Below the pieces are notes generated by a model, which had not been told where the DNA came from, did not search any database, and was given only the letters and a program-made list of their open reading frames with translations. A stretch of 17,226 nucleotides of DNA from Alistipes sp. Its GTDB lineage: Bacteria > Bacteroidota > Bacteroidia > Bacteroidales > Rikenellaceae. The DNA is taken from contig JAFYOF010000046.1 in NCBI GenBank assembly GCA_017560305.1, positions 1-17,226 of the forward strand. Direction: 5' to 3'. The position numbers were made by a program, and so were the translations under genes. Of the stretch, positions 1 to 6,209 are shown one piece after another. Positions within the stretch are counted from its first letter, which is position 1, and each line of letters starts with the position of its first letter.

Positions 1-1
1 A

Positions 2-103
2 CGCCTACTCAAAAAATACAAATATCCGCCAGAAGGGCAGGAAGCAGCACTCGAAACTATTATGACTCAATGCGAGATGTGGAGTCAAAATGAGTTTGAA
101 TAG
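2..103 (+). CDS. hsdR: Type I restriction enzyme R subunit (HsdR), C-terminal end only
   Basis: The first bases read in frame from position 2 to a TAG stop at 101-103, giving the last 33 residues of a protein that begins outside the window. The fragment contains LLKKYKYPPEGQEAALETI followed by a TQCEMW segment. This resembles the helical C-terminal tail of HsdR subunits, where a K-Y-x-Y/G-P-P motif is followed by an amphipathic helix. HsdR is the ATP-dependent translocase and nuclease of type I restriction-modification complexes. No nuclease or helicase motif lies within the window, so the call rests on this short tail alone. The AT-rich surroundings fit an acquired restriction island. Whether the upstream gene is intact cannot be seen. 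Confidence 0.65.
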   Translation, partial: RLLKKYKYPPEGQEAALETIMTQCEMWSQNEFE

Positions 104-148
104 AATTGTGGTGGTGTAGTGTAAAATCTACCTAAAATTTCTATAAAA

Positions 149-200
149 ATTTTTGAGGTATTTTTTTGAGTGAAAAACCGTGATTTTTGAGGATTTTTGA
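149..200 (+). repeat. Short imperfect direct repeats of ATTTTTGAGG
   Basis: The decamer ATTTTTGAGG occurs at 149-158 and again at 183-192. Partial copies follow at 160-170 (ATTTTTTTGAG) and 193-200 (ATTTTTGA). The tract lies in the AT-rich gap between the hsdR tail and the broken esterase gene. No coding frame or terminator-like hairpin was seen in it. It may be simple AT-rich drift or a recombination or protein-binding tract. Confidence 0.35.
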
Positions 201-235
201 CGGGGTTTGAAAACCGCCTAATTACCTTAATATGA

Positions 236-649
236 ATAAAAAATATAACTACTATTGTAGCTTCAAGTCTTGGAGCTTTTTATGGACTGAACATAAGAAA
301 TTCACTAGCAAAGATTCTAATCAACCCTTGTATGAAACCATCCATTGAGATTCCCAAGCTGGCGGATAATGTAGATGTGGAGGTGTTTGATAAGATGGAG
401 GAGAATATCTATTCCAATATAGATGGCGAGTTAAGAATGTGTACCTATGGTGTGTTCGGTGATAGAGATGAACTTTTCGACTATAGTGAAATGTTTTCTT
501 GTCTCTATGGTAAAAACTTCATTAAGGCAAAAGGTAGTCACATATTAGATAATGACACCTTATTGTCATCAGTCCAGTCGGGCTTGCGCTATTTCAATGA
601 ACTAAATAGGAAATTAGAGATGTTAGACTCACTGCTGGACATCATCTAG
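236..649 (+). pseudogene. Remnant of a YqiA/UPF0227-like alpha/beta-hydrolase
   Basis: The frame from 236 to the TAG at 647-649 encodes the second two-thirds of a small alpha/beta-hydrolase of the YqiA type. It has a nucleophile elbow reading VASSLGAFYG at 257-286 (likely catalytic Ser codon 266-268). It continues with ILINPCMKP, an acid-bearing GDRDELFDY at 458-484 and a GSH motif whose histidine codon is 539-541. The N-terminal strand carrying the family HGF oxyanion-hole motif is absent. The frame is closed upstream by TGA at 233-235. An ATG at 232-234 sits in the wrong frame: removing one base from the A-run at 238-243 would give MNKNITTIVASSLG. The first ATG in frame (332) lies after the nucleophile, so a protein starting there, 105 residues, could not be an active esterase. 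A degraded gene is the simplest reading. A sequencing error would not explain the missing N terminus. Confidence 0.6.
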
Positions 650-660
650 CCCCCTCCAAA

Positions 661-1404
661 TTACCACATCATCATAGCGACCGACAGGATTGTGATAATC
701 TGAATAAATCGGCGAAATGCCTTTTCGGGGAATAATCCAACAATCAAAATACCCAGCCAAGCGCCAATGCCGATGATGGGCAACATCGCAAGGTTGAGCG
801 AGAATGTGTACCACGAAATATTATCCCACACAAAGATTTGAAGGGGCACTTTCAACAGATTTACCACAAGGAAAAACCAGGCATTTATACCTATATACTC
901 CATCTTCTCCTTTCGCATCGATAAAAGATAGACCGACAACACTGGTCCTGCGGCATTGCCAATCATAGTGGTAAAACCTCCGAGCAGTCCGAATAGGGCA
1001 GAGTACCACCACTTTTTCATCCATCGGTTCTCCTTGCCAAACAACTCGCTCCAAATCATAACCGCCAGCGCCAGCGCGAGTGTCCATCCCATCAGTTGGC
1101 GAAACTCGTTGGCGGGAATCAACTTGTCGACAAATATCGCAACAAAGAATCCGACTATCGCCGTAGGAAGCAGCTTTGCAACCACTTTCCAGTCGGCTAT
1201 GCGCTTGTAATAGACAACGGCGATGATGTCCGCCATACAGAGCATCGGTAGAATAACGCCCGTAGACTCCTTCGCACCAAATGCCATAGCCATATAGGGC
1301 ACGGCGAGCAGCATCAACCCCTGCACGCCCGTCTTTGACATACCAATACAAAGCGCCGTAAGCGCAAGAATAGTCCACTGAAATGTAGTTAAAGCCTCTG
1401 TCAT
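661..1404 (-). CDS. TauE/SafE-family membrane transporter
   Basis: This 247-residue protein is made almost entirely of hydrophobic segments. It resembles TSUP/TauE/SafE proteins, which are inner-membrane anion exporters or importers linked to sulfite, sulfoacetate or other sulfur or organic-acid anions. Family-like features are the N-terminal GMSKTGVQGL segment after the first membrane helix and the mid-protein GLLGGFTTMIGNAAGPV segment, which correspond to the two repeated halves of the fold. Basic loops follow the hydrophobic segments (KENRWMKKW, RKEKMEY). The length matches the family (about 240-270). It converges on the broken esterase with only 11 bases between stops and no visible terminator. 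A -7 box and an inverted repeat lie just upstream. The substrate cannot be read from sequence. Confidence 0.88.
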   Translation of the reverse strand: MTEALTTFQWTILALTALCIGMSKTGVQGLMLLAVPYMAMAFGAKESTGVILPMLCMADIIAVVYYKRIADWKVVAKLLPTAIVGFFVAIFVDKLIPANEFRQLMGWTLALALAVMIWSELFGKENRWMKKWWYSALFGLLGGFTTMIGNAAGPVLSVYLLSMRKEKMEYIGINAWFFLVVNLLKVPLQIFVWDNISWYTFSLNLAMLPIIGIGAWLGILIVGLFPEKAFRRFIQIITILSVAMMMW

Positions 1405-1424
1405 CTTCTGCCCAATATCTCTGT

Positions 1425-1447
1425 TTAGGTCGCAAAAATAGACCTAA
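1425..1447 (-). promoter_or_regulatory. TauE promoter -7 box inside an inverted repeat
   Basis: On the minus strand TATTTTTG (1440-1433) matches the Bacteroidota -7 consensus TAnnTTTG, 29 bases upstream of the start codon. It is flanked exactly by a perfect 7-bp inverted repeat, TTAGGTC at 1425-1431 and GACCTAA at 1441-1447. The decamer CGCAAAAATA that carries the box is repeated at 1471-1480. A dyad centred on a -7 box suggests a repressor operator, but this is inference. Confidence 0.45.
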
Positions 1448-1536
1448 TTTCCCGAACGCCAAAATCGCTACGCAAAAATAATAGGGGAGAGGTAATTTGC
1501 CCAGCCGCCCAAGCCTCCAAATTCAAAATAAAATCT

Positions 1537-1544
1537 TATATTTG
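1537..1544 (+). promoter_or_regulatory. Candidate -7 box for the CE1-like esterase
   Basis: TATATTTG matches the Bacteroidota -7 consensus TAnnTTTG and lies 29 bases upstream of the ATG at 1574. No clear -33 TTTG was found at the usual spacing, so the assignment rests on the -7 box alone. Confidence 0.5.
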
Positions 1545-1573
1545 TATCACAACCACCTAATTCTAACTCCATT

Positions 1574-2473
1574 ATGAAACGAAAAATTCCCAACATTTTG
1601 CACCTGATTTTCGCCCTCATTATTCTTGCAACGGGCACACAATTATCGGCACGGGCTCAGTCGCTTGCGAAGCCTCAATACAAGAATCTCACAATCCAAA
1701 ATCAGGGTCTTGAGCGTGAATTCAAACTATATCTGCCCGCGGGAATTGAGAAGAATGCACCTCTGATTTTTGTATTGCACGGATATGGTGGAAATAATAA
1801 TTTTGACCATCTCGGATTTAACGAACTGGCTGATAAGCACGGTATTGTAATCTGCTATCCGCTCGGCTCGAAGGATAAACGAGGACATAATTGCTGGAAT
1901 GTGGGATACCCGTTTCAGGATACTATGGAGGTTGACGATGTGCAGTTCTTGTGCGACTTGGCTCGCCAACTGCAGAAGGAGTATGGCTTGAGCCGCAAGC
2001 AGACCTTCTGTACCGGTATGTCCAATGGCGGCGAGATGTGCTACCTGCTGGCATATTCATCCCAAAAGGTGTTCAAGGCAGTTGCACCCGTTGCGGGACT
2101 TACAATGGCGTGGATGCCAGAGAGTTTTCCAAAGCCGAAATCGTGCCCGCTGTTCGAGATTCACGGCACCGAGGATCGTGTTTCGGAGTGGACTGGCGAC
2201 CTTGAAAATAAAGGAGGGTGGGGCGCATACATTGCCGTTCCCGACGCTATTGACTTCTGGGTCAAGCGCAATAACTGCCCAATGCACGAGCAGACCCCTC
2301 TGCCCCTCAAACACCCAAAGGCAAATCAGGTGATTTCGCACAAATATTTCGACAAAAAGGGCCGCCTTCGCCTCCAACTCTACGAAATCCTCGGTGGCGG
2401 CCACACCTGGGGCGACTCCGACCTCCACACCCCCACCGAAATCTGGAATTTCTTCACAACTTGTTCTCGCTAA
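1574..2473 (+). CDS. Secreted CE1/PHB-depolymerase-like esterase
   Basis: This 299-residue protein starts with a basic N terminus and a hydrophobic stretch (about residues 9-28) ending in ARAQ, a typical signal peptide. The mature part is a polyhydroxybutyrate-depolymerase/feruloyl-esterase-like alpha/beta-hydrolase. It shows an oxyanion motif HGYGG at 69-73, nucleophile elbow GMSNGG at 148-153 with Ser150, an acid in HGTED at 197-201, and the catalytic histidine in GGGHTW at 274-279. The WNVGYPFQDTMEVDDVQFL segment (108-126) is also family-like. Enzymes of this group cleave ester-linked decorations such as feruloyl or acetyl groups, or short polyesters, outside the cytoplasm. The substrate is not determinable here. 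The gene stands alone, with its own promoter-like box and a strong terminator after it. Confidence 0.85.
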   Translation: MKRKIPNILHLIFALIILATGTQLSARAQSLAKPQYKNLTIQNQGLEREFKLYLPAGIEKNAPLIFVLHGYGGNNNFDHLGFNELADKHGIVICYPLGSKDKRGHNCWNVGYPFQDTMEVDDVQFLCDLARQLQKEYGLSRKQTFCTGMSNGGEMCYLLAYSSQKVFKAVAPVAGLTMAWMPESFPKPKSCPLFEIHGTEDRVSEWTGDLENKGGWGAYIAVPDAIDFWVKRNNCPMHEQTPLPLKHPKANQVISHKYFDKKGRLRLQLYEILGGGHTWGDSDLHTPTEIWNFFTTCSR

Positions 2474-2492
2474 ACCATTCATATAAATAAAT

Positions 2493-2540
2493 GAGCTTGT
2501 CTAACAATAAAAAGTTAGGCAAGCTCAATTTTTTTATTTT
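2493..2540 (+). terminator. Rho-independent terminator after the esterase gene
   Basis: A 13-bp stem (2493-2505 with 2514-2526, one G-U pair) encloses an 8-base A-rich loop and is followed by a T-rich tract at 2529-2540. It begins 19 bases after the esterase stop codon. Confidence 0.9.
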
Positions 2541-2800
2541 ACTCCGTCAGGAAATGGGGGAGTGGCTGAAATACCTTTACACACAATTAATAACATAGTA
2601 AAATAAGAAATGGAATTTCAGAAATTAAAAAGAATATAAAATCAAAAGTGTCGTCCGCACGGGCGACACCTTTTTTGCCCCGTATAATCCCTCATTTGTT
2701 GCTGTTGGTCAATGACGCCCTGGGGCGGTGGGCGAGATTGACTACTCTTTAGGTGTTTGGGTGGTCGCCCAATCGCTTAATTGTGTTATCTCCTAATCAT
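2541..2800. other. Intergenic stretch with a second terminator-like hairpin
   Basis: No convincing gene was found here. A hairpin at 2648-2669 (9-bp stem GTGTCGTCC with GGGCGACAC, one G-U pair, loop GCAC) is followed on the plus strand by C and six Ts. On the minus strand it is followed by TTTTGATTTTAT, so it could end the PepSY-like gene's transcript. Downstream there is a wide inverted repeat of TGGGCGA (about 2729) and TCGCCCA. A 14-codon ORF at 2554-2598 precedes the hairpin, but no plus-strand gene follows it closely. Confidence 0.5.
2648..2676. terminator. Probable terminator, possibly bidirectional
   Basis: A GC-rich 9-bp stem with a 4-base loop is flanked by AAAA on the left and a six-T run on the right. 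The nearest gene that reads into it is the minus-strand PepSY-like gene, whose stop codon lies about 125 bases away. On the plus strand it has no obvious gene to terminate, because the esterase already has its own terminator. Confidence 0.65.
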
Positions 2801-3238
2801 CTAATCGTCGATATCCACCAGTCGGAACTGCGTGTCGAAGGTGAGTTCTAGTCGGTTGGAGAGCGAGACCTCATAGCCGCGGCGGTCGCGGTCAATCTTG
2901 GTGATTGTCGCCGAGGGGTAGTGGGCGTTCACATATTCGTGAATCTGGGTCGGAACGATTGCGGCGGGCACGGCGTTACGCTTGCAGTCGACATCCTTCC
3001 ACTCGCCCTCGCCGTTGAATTCGACTGTTGTGCCGTCGGCGAGCAGCACCTCATACTCCTTATATATCAAATCATCATCAATCTTCAGAAACGACACCTT
3101 CACATCGGCAAAGTGTGCCTTCAGGAACTCCTGTGCGGTGGCTGGCAGTTGCTCAAACTTGATAGGTCGGTCAGCCTTGGCGCACGCCACGCTCAGTGTG
3201 AGCAGCAGGACCGCGAATGTTGACATCATCTTTTTCAT
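2801..3238 (-). CDS. Secreted PepSY-like domain protein
   Basis: The 145-residue product has a signal peptide (residues 1 to about 22, MKKMMSTFAVLLLTLSVACA) with AKA or ACA as the likely cleavage site. The mature part has two similar halves. Each has an aromatic/His-containing helix (AHFADVKV at 41-48, AHYPSATI at 105-112) followed by beta-strands with a charged turn and an YEV segment (62-64, 122-124). This is the layout of the Bacteroidota periplasmic PepSY-like family (Pfam PF11396 type). The molecular role of these proteins is unknown; PepSY domains are often proposed to bind or inhibit proteases. An in-frame TTG at 3247 would add three residues. The ATG at 3238 is preferred because it directly begins a normal signal peptide and is preceded by GAAAGG. 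Confidence 0.8.
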   Translation of the reverse strand: MKKMMSTFAVLLLTLSVACAKADRPIKFEQLPATAQEFLKAHFADVKVSFLKIDDDLIYKEYEVLLADGTTVEFNGEGEWKDVDCKRNAVPAAIVPTQIHEYVNAHYPSATITKIDRDRRGYEVSLSNRLELTFDTQFRLVDIDD

Positions 3239-3405
3239 ACCTTTCAATCTTTAGTTATTAAACTCTTTTTTTGCTTTTCTATTGCAAATATTGTGCATAA
3301 ATGTCGCAAAACGAAGTCTTTTTTATCAATTGTTTTTATGGGACTATAAGCAAAACTTTTGCTCATTTCGTGCGCTCGGGTGATGGCTGGTAAGCGAAAA
3401 TAAAT

Positions 3406-3413
3406 TATCTTTG
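3406..3413 (+). promoter_or_regulatory. Candidate -7 box for the endonuclease/GH109 unit
   Basis: TATCTTTG matches TAnnTTTG and lies 30 bases upstream of the ATG at 3444. It is in the 205-base divergent gap shared with the PepSY-like gene. No -33 motif was recognised. Confidence 0.55.
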
Positions 3414-3443
3414 TGTAGCAGGAATTCCACTTGACAGAAGATT

Positions 3444-4451
3444 ATGAAGCGCATTGCGATATTACTCTTGTTGCTTGTTTTGCAGGGCGTTGCCGTGGCG
3501 CAGCCGTGCAGGGTTGTTGCGTTTTATAATGTTGAGAATCTGATGGATACCCTGAATGACCCAGCGAAACGAGATGATGATATGCTCCCCGCAGCCGACA
3601 GAGAGTGGACCTCGGAGCGTTATGAGCGAAAGTTGCAGTCGCTGGCGAGTGTCGTTGGCGCAATGTCAGCGGAGAATGGGTTTCCCGCTCTGCTTGGGCT
3701 TGCCGAGGTGGAGAACAGGGCTGTGGTTGAGGATTTTGTTGCGCAGGAGGCAGTTGCGGCGGCGAATTATAAGGTGTTGCACTACGATTCCCCTGACCCG
3801 CGAGGCATCGATGTGGCGCTTTTGTATTGCCCGGATTGTTTTGAGGTGGAGGACAGTTATCCCCTGAGGGCGGAGGTTGGCCTCCCGACGCGAGACTATC
3901 TTGTGGTGCGTGGGCGGTTGTGTGGCGAGTCTGTGCTGGTGGTTGTGGTGCATCTTCCTTCGCGTATCGGTGGCGAGGAGTTCACCTCTGCACGCCGTGT
4001 GACGGCGGCACGACAACTGCGTGCACTCATTGATGATGTAAGGAGCGAGGAGCCCACAAGGCAAATCATTCTTATGGGCGATATGAACGACACACCGCGT
4101 GATGAGAGCATAAGGCGTGTGCTGAATGCGAAACTTCATCCCCGCAAGGCTCAAGGCAATGACCTATATAACCCTTTTGCGCGTGTGAAGGGTAGTATGG
4201 TCTACCGCGACAGGTGGTACTGCTACGACCAAATCATCCTCTCGACAGACTTTCTGCGAGGCGGTGCTCTGCAACTCAAGGGCAGGGGCTACGCCTTCAG
4301 TCGAAGGGATATGCTCGACTCTCGCCGCCATCCCAAGGCGACCTATCGTGGCGTGGAGTATCTGGGCGGAGTGAGCGACCATCTGCCCATAGCGCTTGTG
4401 GTGGAGAAGAAAAACTCGCTAAAGATTGCACGGAAGAGGAAAAATTCTTAA
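3444..4451 (+). CDS. Exported endonuclease/exonuclease/phosphatase-fold protein
   Basis: This 335-residue protein has a signal peptide (residues 1-20, ending VAVAQ) and then a complete EEP-fold catalytic domain. The metal and catalytic residues of the DNase I/exonuclease III superfamily are visible: N29 in FYNVENL (27-33), E88 in GLAEVEN (85-91), D118-R120 in DPRGIDVALLY, H170 in VVHLPSR, D213 and N215 in MGDMNDTP, D262 in YDQI, and the terminal S311-D312-H313 of GGVSDHLPI. Related Bacteroidota secreted proteins are annotated as endonucleases, but the fold also covers phosphodiesterases and phosphatases, so the substrate is open. The C terminus ends in a lysine/arginine-rich tail. The next gene starts 23 bases downstream on the same strand, probably in the same transcript. 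Confidence 0.86.
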   Translation: MKRIAILLLLLVLQGVAVAQPCRVVAFYNVENLMDTLNDPAKRDDDMLPAADREWTSERYERKLQSLASVVGAMSAENGFPALLGLAEVENRAVVEDFVAQEAVAAANYKVLHYDSPDPRGIDVALLYCPDCFEVEDSYPLRAEVGLPTRDYLVVRGRLCGESVLVVVVHLPSRIGGEEFTSARRVTAARQLRALIDDVRSEEPTRQIILMGDMNDTPRDESIRRVLNAKLHPRKAQGNDLYNPFARVKGSMVYRDRWYCYDQIILSTDFLRGGALQLKGRGYAFSRRDMLDSRRHPKATYRGVEYLGGVSDHLPIALVVEKKNSLKIARKRKNS

Positions 4452-4474
4452 TTTTGGAGTATAAATCAACTTAA

Positions 4475-5953
4475 ATGAATGAAGATATGAAACAATCTAA
4501 ACTTCGCCTCTTTGTTGCGGCGTTGCTCACGCTGGCTATGTTCGTGGGATGCTGCAACCGCCCATCGGGTGAAAATTATAGTTTTAAGAATGGAATGATT
4601 CACTTCGACGAGCCATCCCGAAAGGCTGGTCAGGAGTCTATGCTGGGCTTTGCGGCCGACCCAATTCCCGTTGTGAGAGTTGCTTTCGTGGGCTTGGGTA
4701 TGCGTGGACCTGGTGCGGTGAACCGCTTCACCCACATCGAGGGCGTCGAGATTAAGGCTCTGTGTGATTTGGAGCAGAAGAATGTGTCGAAGTGTCAGCC
4801 TATGCTGGAGCGTGCTTCGATGCCAAAGGCCGATGAGTATGTGGGTGCTGAGGCATTCAAGGAGCTCTGCGAGCGCGATGATATCGACTTGGTATACATC
4901 GCCACCGATTGGCTCAACCACACGCCTATCGCCCTCTATGCGATGGAGCACGGCAAGCATGTGGCTATCGAGGTGCCTGCGGCAACATCTGTCGAGGAGT
5001 GCTGGCAGTTGGTTGACACCTCTGAACGCACACGCCGCCACTGTATGATGCTTGAGAACTGCGTCTACGACTTCTTTGAGCTCACCTGCCTGAATATGGC
5101 TCAGCAGGGTCTGTTCGGCGAGATTCTGCACGCCGAGGGTGCTTATATCCACAACCTCTCGGACTACTGGAACGACTACCACGGCAACTGGCGTCTGGAC
5201 TTCAACCAGAAGCACCGAGGCGATGTCTATGCGACTCACGGCTTCGGCCCTGTCTGCCTGGCGCTCAATATCCACCGCGGTAACCGCTTGAACTACCTCG
5301 TTTCTATGGATACAAAGTCAGTGAATGGTCTTGCAATCGCAAAGGCGAAGATGGGTGTTGAGGAGTTTGCCAATGGTGATCACACAACCACAATGCTCAA
5401 GACAGAGCAGGGTCAGACAATCGAGATTCAGCACAATGTCTACACACCTCGCCCATACAACCGCCTCTATCAGTTGACAGGAACAAAGGGTTTTGCCAAT
5501 AAGTATCCTATCGAGGGCTTTACCTTCGTGCCAGGTCAGTTGCCAAGTCAGGTGCTGAAGGGTGCAACGATTGAGGCGCAGAAGATTGACCTCAGCAAGG
5601 TTGACCCCGAGAGCGTTCCCGAGGCTACTGTCAACCCACACAACTTCGTTAGCGAAGATGTTCGTAAGGCTGTGATGGCTGCCTACAAGCACCCAATCCA
5701 TCAGGAGATTGAGGAGCAGGCAAAGAGGGTTGGCGGTCACGGAGGTATGGACTTTGTGATGGACTACCGCTTGGTTTACTGCTTGCGCAACGGCTTGCCA
5801 CTCGATCAGGATGTCTACGACGCGGCGGAGTGGTCTTGCATCGGCGAGTTGTCGGCAACATCGGCAAAGCACAACAGTATGCCAGTGGCTGTGCCCGACT
5901 TTACTCGCGGCGATTGGAACAAGTTGCAGGGCGTGACTTTCCACAGAAAGTAA
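4475..5953 (+). CDS. GH109-type alpha-N-acetylgalactosaminidase-like lipoprotein (Gfo/Idh/MocA fold)
   Basis: This 492-residue protein starts with a lipoprotein signal (AMFVGC, lipidated Cys26), placing it in the envelope. An NAD-binding Rossmann domain follows, with GLGMRG at 73-78, CDLEQ at 97-101 and EVPAAT at 166-171. The central and C-terminal parts carry segments typical of glycoside hydrolase family 109: MLENCVYDFFE (192-202), GEILHAEGAYIHNL, YATHGFGPV (252-260), GGHGGMDFVMDYRL, RNGLPLDQDVYDAAEWS and PDFTRGDW. GH109 enzymes keep tightly bound NAD and remove terminal alpha-N-acetylgalactosamine by an oxidation-elimination route. Some members act on other sugars, so A-antigen/mucin specificity is only a family expectation. 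An alternative start at Met5 (4487) is possible. It follows the EEP-fold gene after 23 bases, suggesting co-transcription. Confidence 0.88.
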   Translation: MNEDMKQSKLRLFVAALLTLAMFVGCCNRPSGENYSFKNGMIHFDEPSRKAGQESMLGFAADPIPVVRVAFVGLGMRGPGAVNRFTHIEGVEIKALCDLEQKNVSKCQPMLERASMPKADEYVGAEAFKELCERDDIDLVYIATDWLNHTPIALYAMEHGKHVAIEVPAATSVEECWQLVDTSERTRRHCMMLENCVYDFFELTCLNMAQQGLFGEILHAEGAYIHNLSDYWNDYHGNWRLDFNQKHRGDVYATHGFGPVCLALNIHRGNRLNYLVSMDTKSVNGLAIAKAKMGVEEFANGDHTTTMLKTEQGQTIEIQHNVYTPRPYNRLYQLTGTKGFANKYPIEGFTFVPGQLPSQVLKGATIEAQKIDLSKVDPESVPEATVNPHNFVSEDVRKAVMAAYKHPIHQEIEEQAKRVGGHGGMDFVMDYRLVYCLRNGLPLDQDVYDAAEWSCIGELSATSAKHNSMPVAVPDFTRGDWNKLQGVTFHRK

Positions 5954-5991
5954 ATGTAAGGAAGAGAACTTTGGGGAAAAATGCATAAATT

Positions 5992-6035
5992 TTCACTTCA
6001 AGGTGAACAACGAATGAAAATTATTCTTATATTTG
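5992..6035 (+). promoter_or_regulatory. Promoter of the trp leader, with nearby dyad
   Basis: TATATTTG at 6028-6035 matches the Bacteroidota -7 consensus TAnnTTTG. It lies 19 bases before the leader-peptide ATG (6055), giving a short 5' end suited to attenuation. A 5-bp inverted repeat (TTCAC at 5992-5996, GTGAA at 6003-6007) lies where the -33 region would be; it may be a regulator site or chance. No clear -33 TTTG was seen. Confidence 0.6.
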
Positions 6036-6054
6036 CATAAGACAACAGAAAACT

Positions 6055-6111
6055 ATGAATAAGAATTTGCATAACAACTTGTGGTGGCGCCATTGTTTGA
6101 ATGAACAATGA
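6055..6111 (+). CDS. trpL: Trp leader peptide (attenuation peptide)
   Basis: An 18-codon ORF encodes MNKNLHNNLWWRHCLNEQ and stops at TGA 6109-6111. It contains two adjacent tryptophan codons (6082-6087), a rare feature typical of trp leader peptides. The ORF lies between a promoter-like -7 box and an intrinsic terminator placed directly before a tryptophan-synthase-type gene. The Trp codons end three bases before the first arm of a hairpin (6091-6097), so a ribosome waiting for charged tRNA-Trp would cover that arm. The stop codon lies in the second arm, so a ribosome that finishes translation would cover that one. This spacing is the classical arrangement. The peptide itself probably has no function beyond being translated. 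There is no Shine-Dalgarno sequence, which is usual in Bacteroidota. Confidence 0.88.
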   Translation: MNKNLHNNLWWRHCLNEQ

Positions 6112-6169
6112 TGTCGACGCTTGTGTTATGTTGAATGAGATAATTTATTAAAGTATCGAAGCCATTGTT
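6091..6169 (+). promoter_or_regulatory. Trp attenuator: pause hairpin and antiterminator
   Basis: Region 1 (CATTGTT, 6091-6097) pairs perfectly with region 2 (AACAATG, 6104-6110) around a 6-base loop. Region 2 extended (6104-6122) can instead pair with region 3 (6151-6169) as a 19-position antiterminator with 14 Watson-Crick and 2 G-U pairs and 3 mismatches. Region 3 is also the 5' side of the terminator at 6159-6189, so antiterminator and terminator exclude each other. The nonamer GCCATTGTT occurs in both region 1 (6089-6097) and region 3 (6161-6169), which is why region 2 can choose between them. Predicted behaviour: low charged tRNA-Trp stalls the ribosome on the Trp codons, frees region 2 and allows readthrough into trpB2. 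Confidence 0.85.
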
Positions 6170-6198
6170 CCCCCGAAGAACGATGGCTTTTTTTATTT
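6159..6198 (+). terminator. Attenuator terminator before trpB2
   Basis: A 12-bp stem (6159-6170 with 6178-6189, one G-U pair) has a 7-base loop and runs straight into seven Ts at 6188-6194, then ATTT. It ends about 11 bases before the trpB2 start codon, so it can only act on the leader transcript. Confidence 0.92.
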
Positions 6199-6209
6199 AA
6201 ACCCAATAG

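Noticed and set aside
2554..2598. 14-codon ORF followed by a terminator, resembling a second leader-peptide attenuator
   Set aside because: It has only one Trp codon, no convincing competing hairpins, and no gene on the same strand within the next 750 bases.
2723..2785. Wide inverted repeat TGGGCGA / TCGCCCA
   Set aside because: The 7-bp arms are about 30 bases apart in a GC-skewed stretch with no gene or promoter match, so chance is likely.
4466..5275. Minus-strand 269-codon frame opposite the GH109 gene
   Set aside because: No domain was recognised, and the plus-strand GH109 motifs continue through the whole region without interruption.
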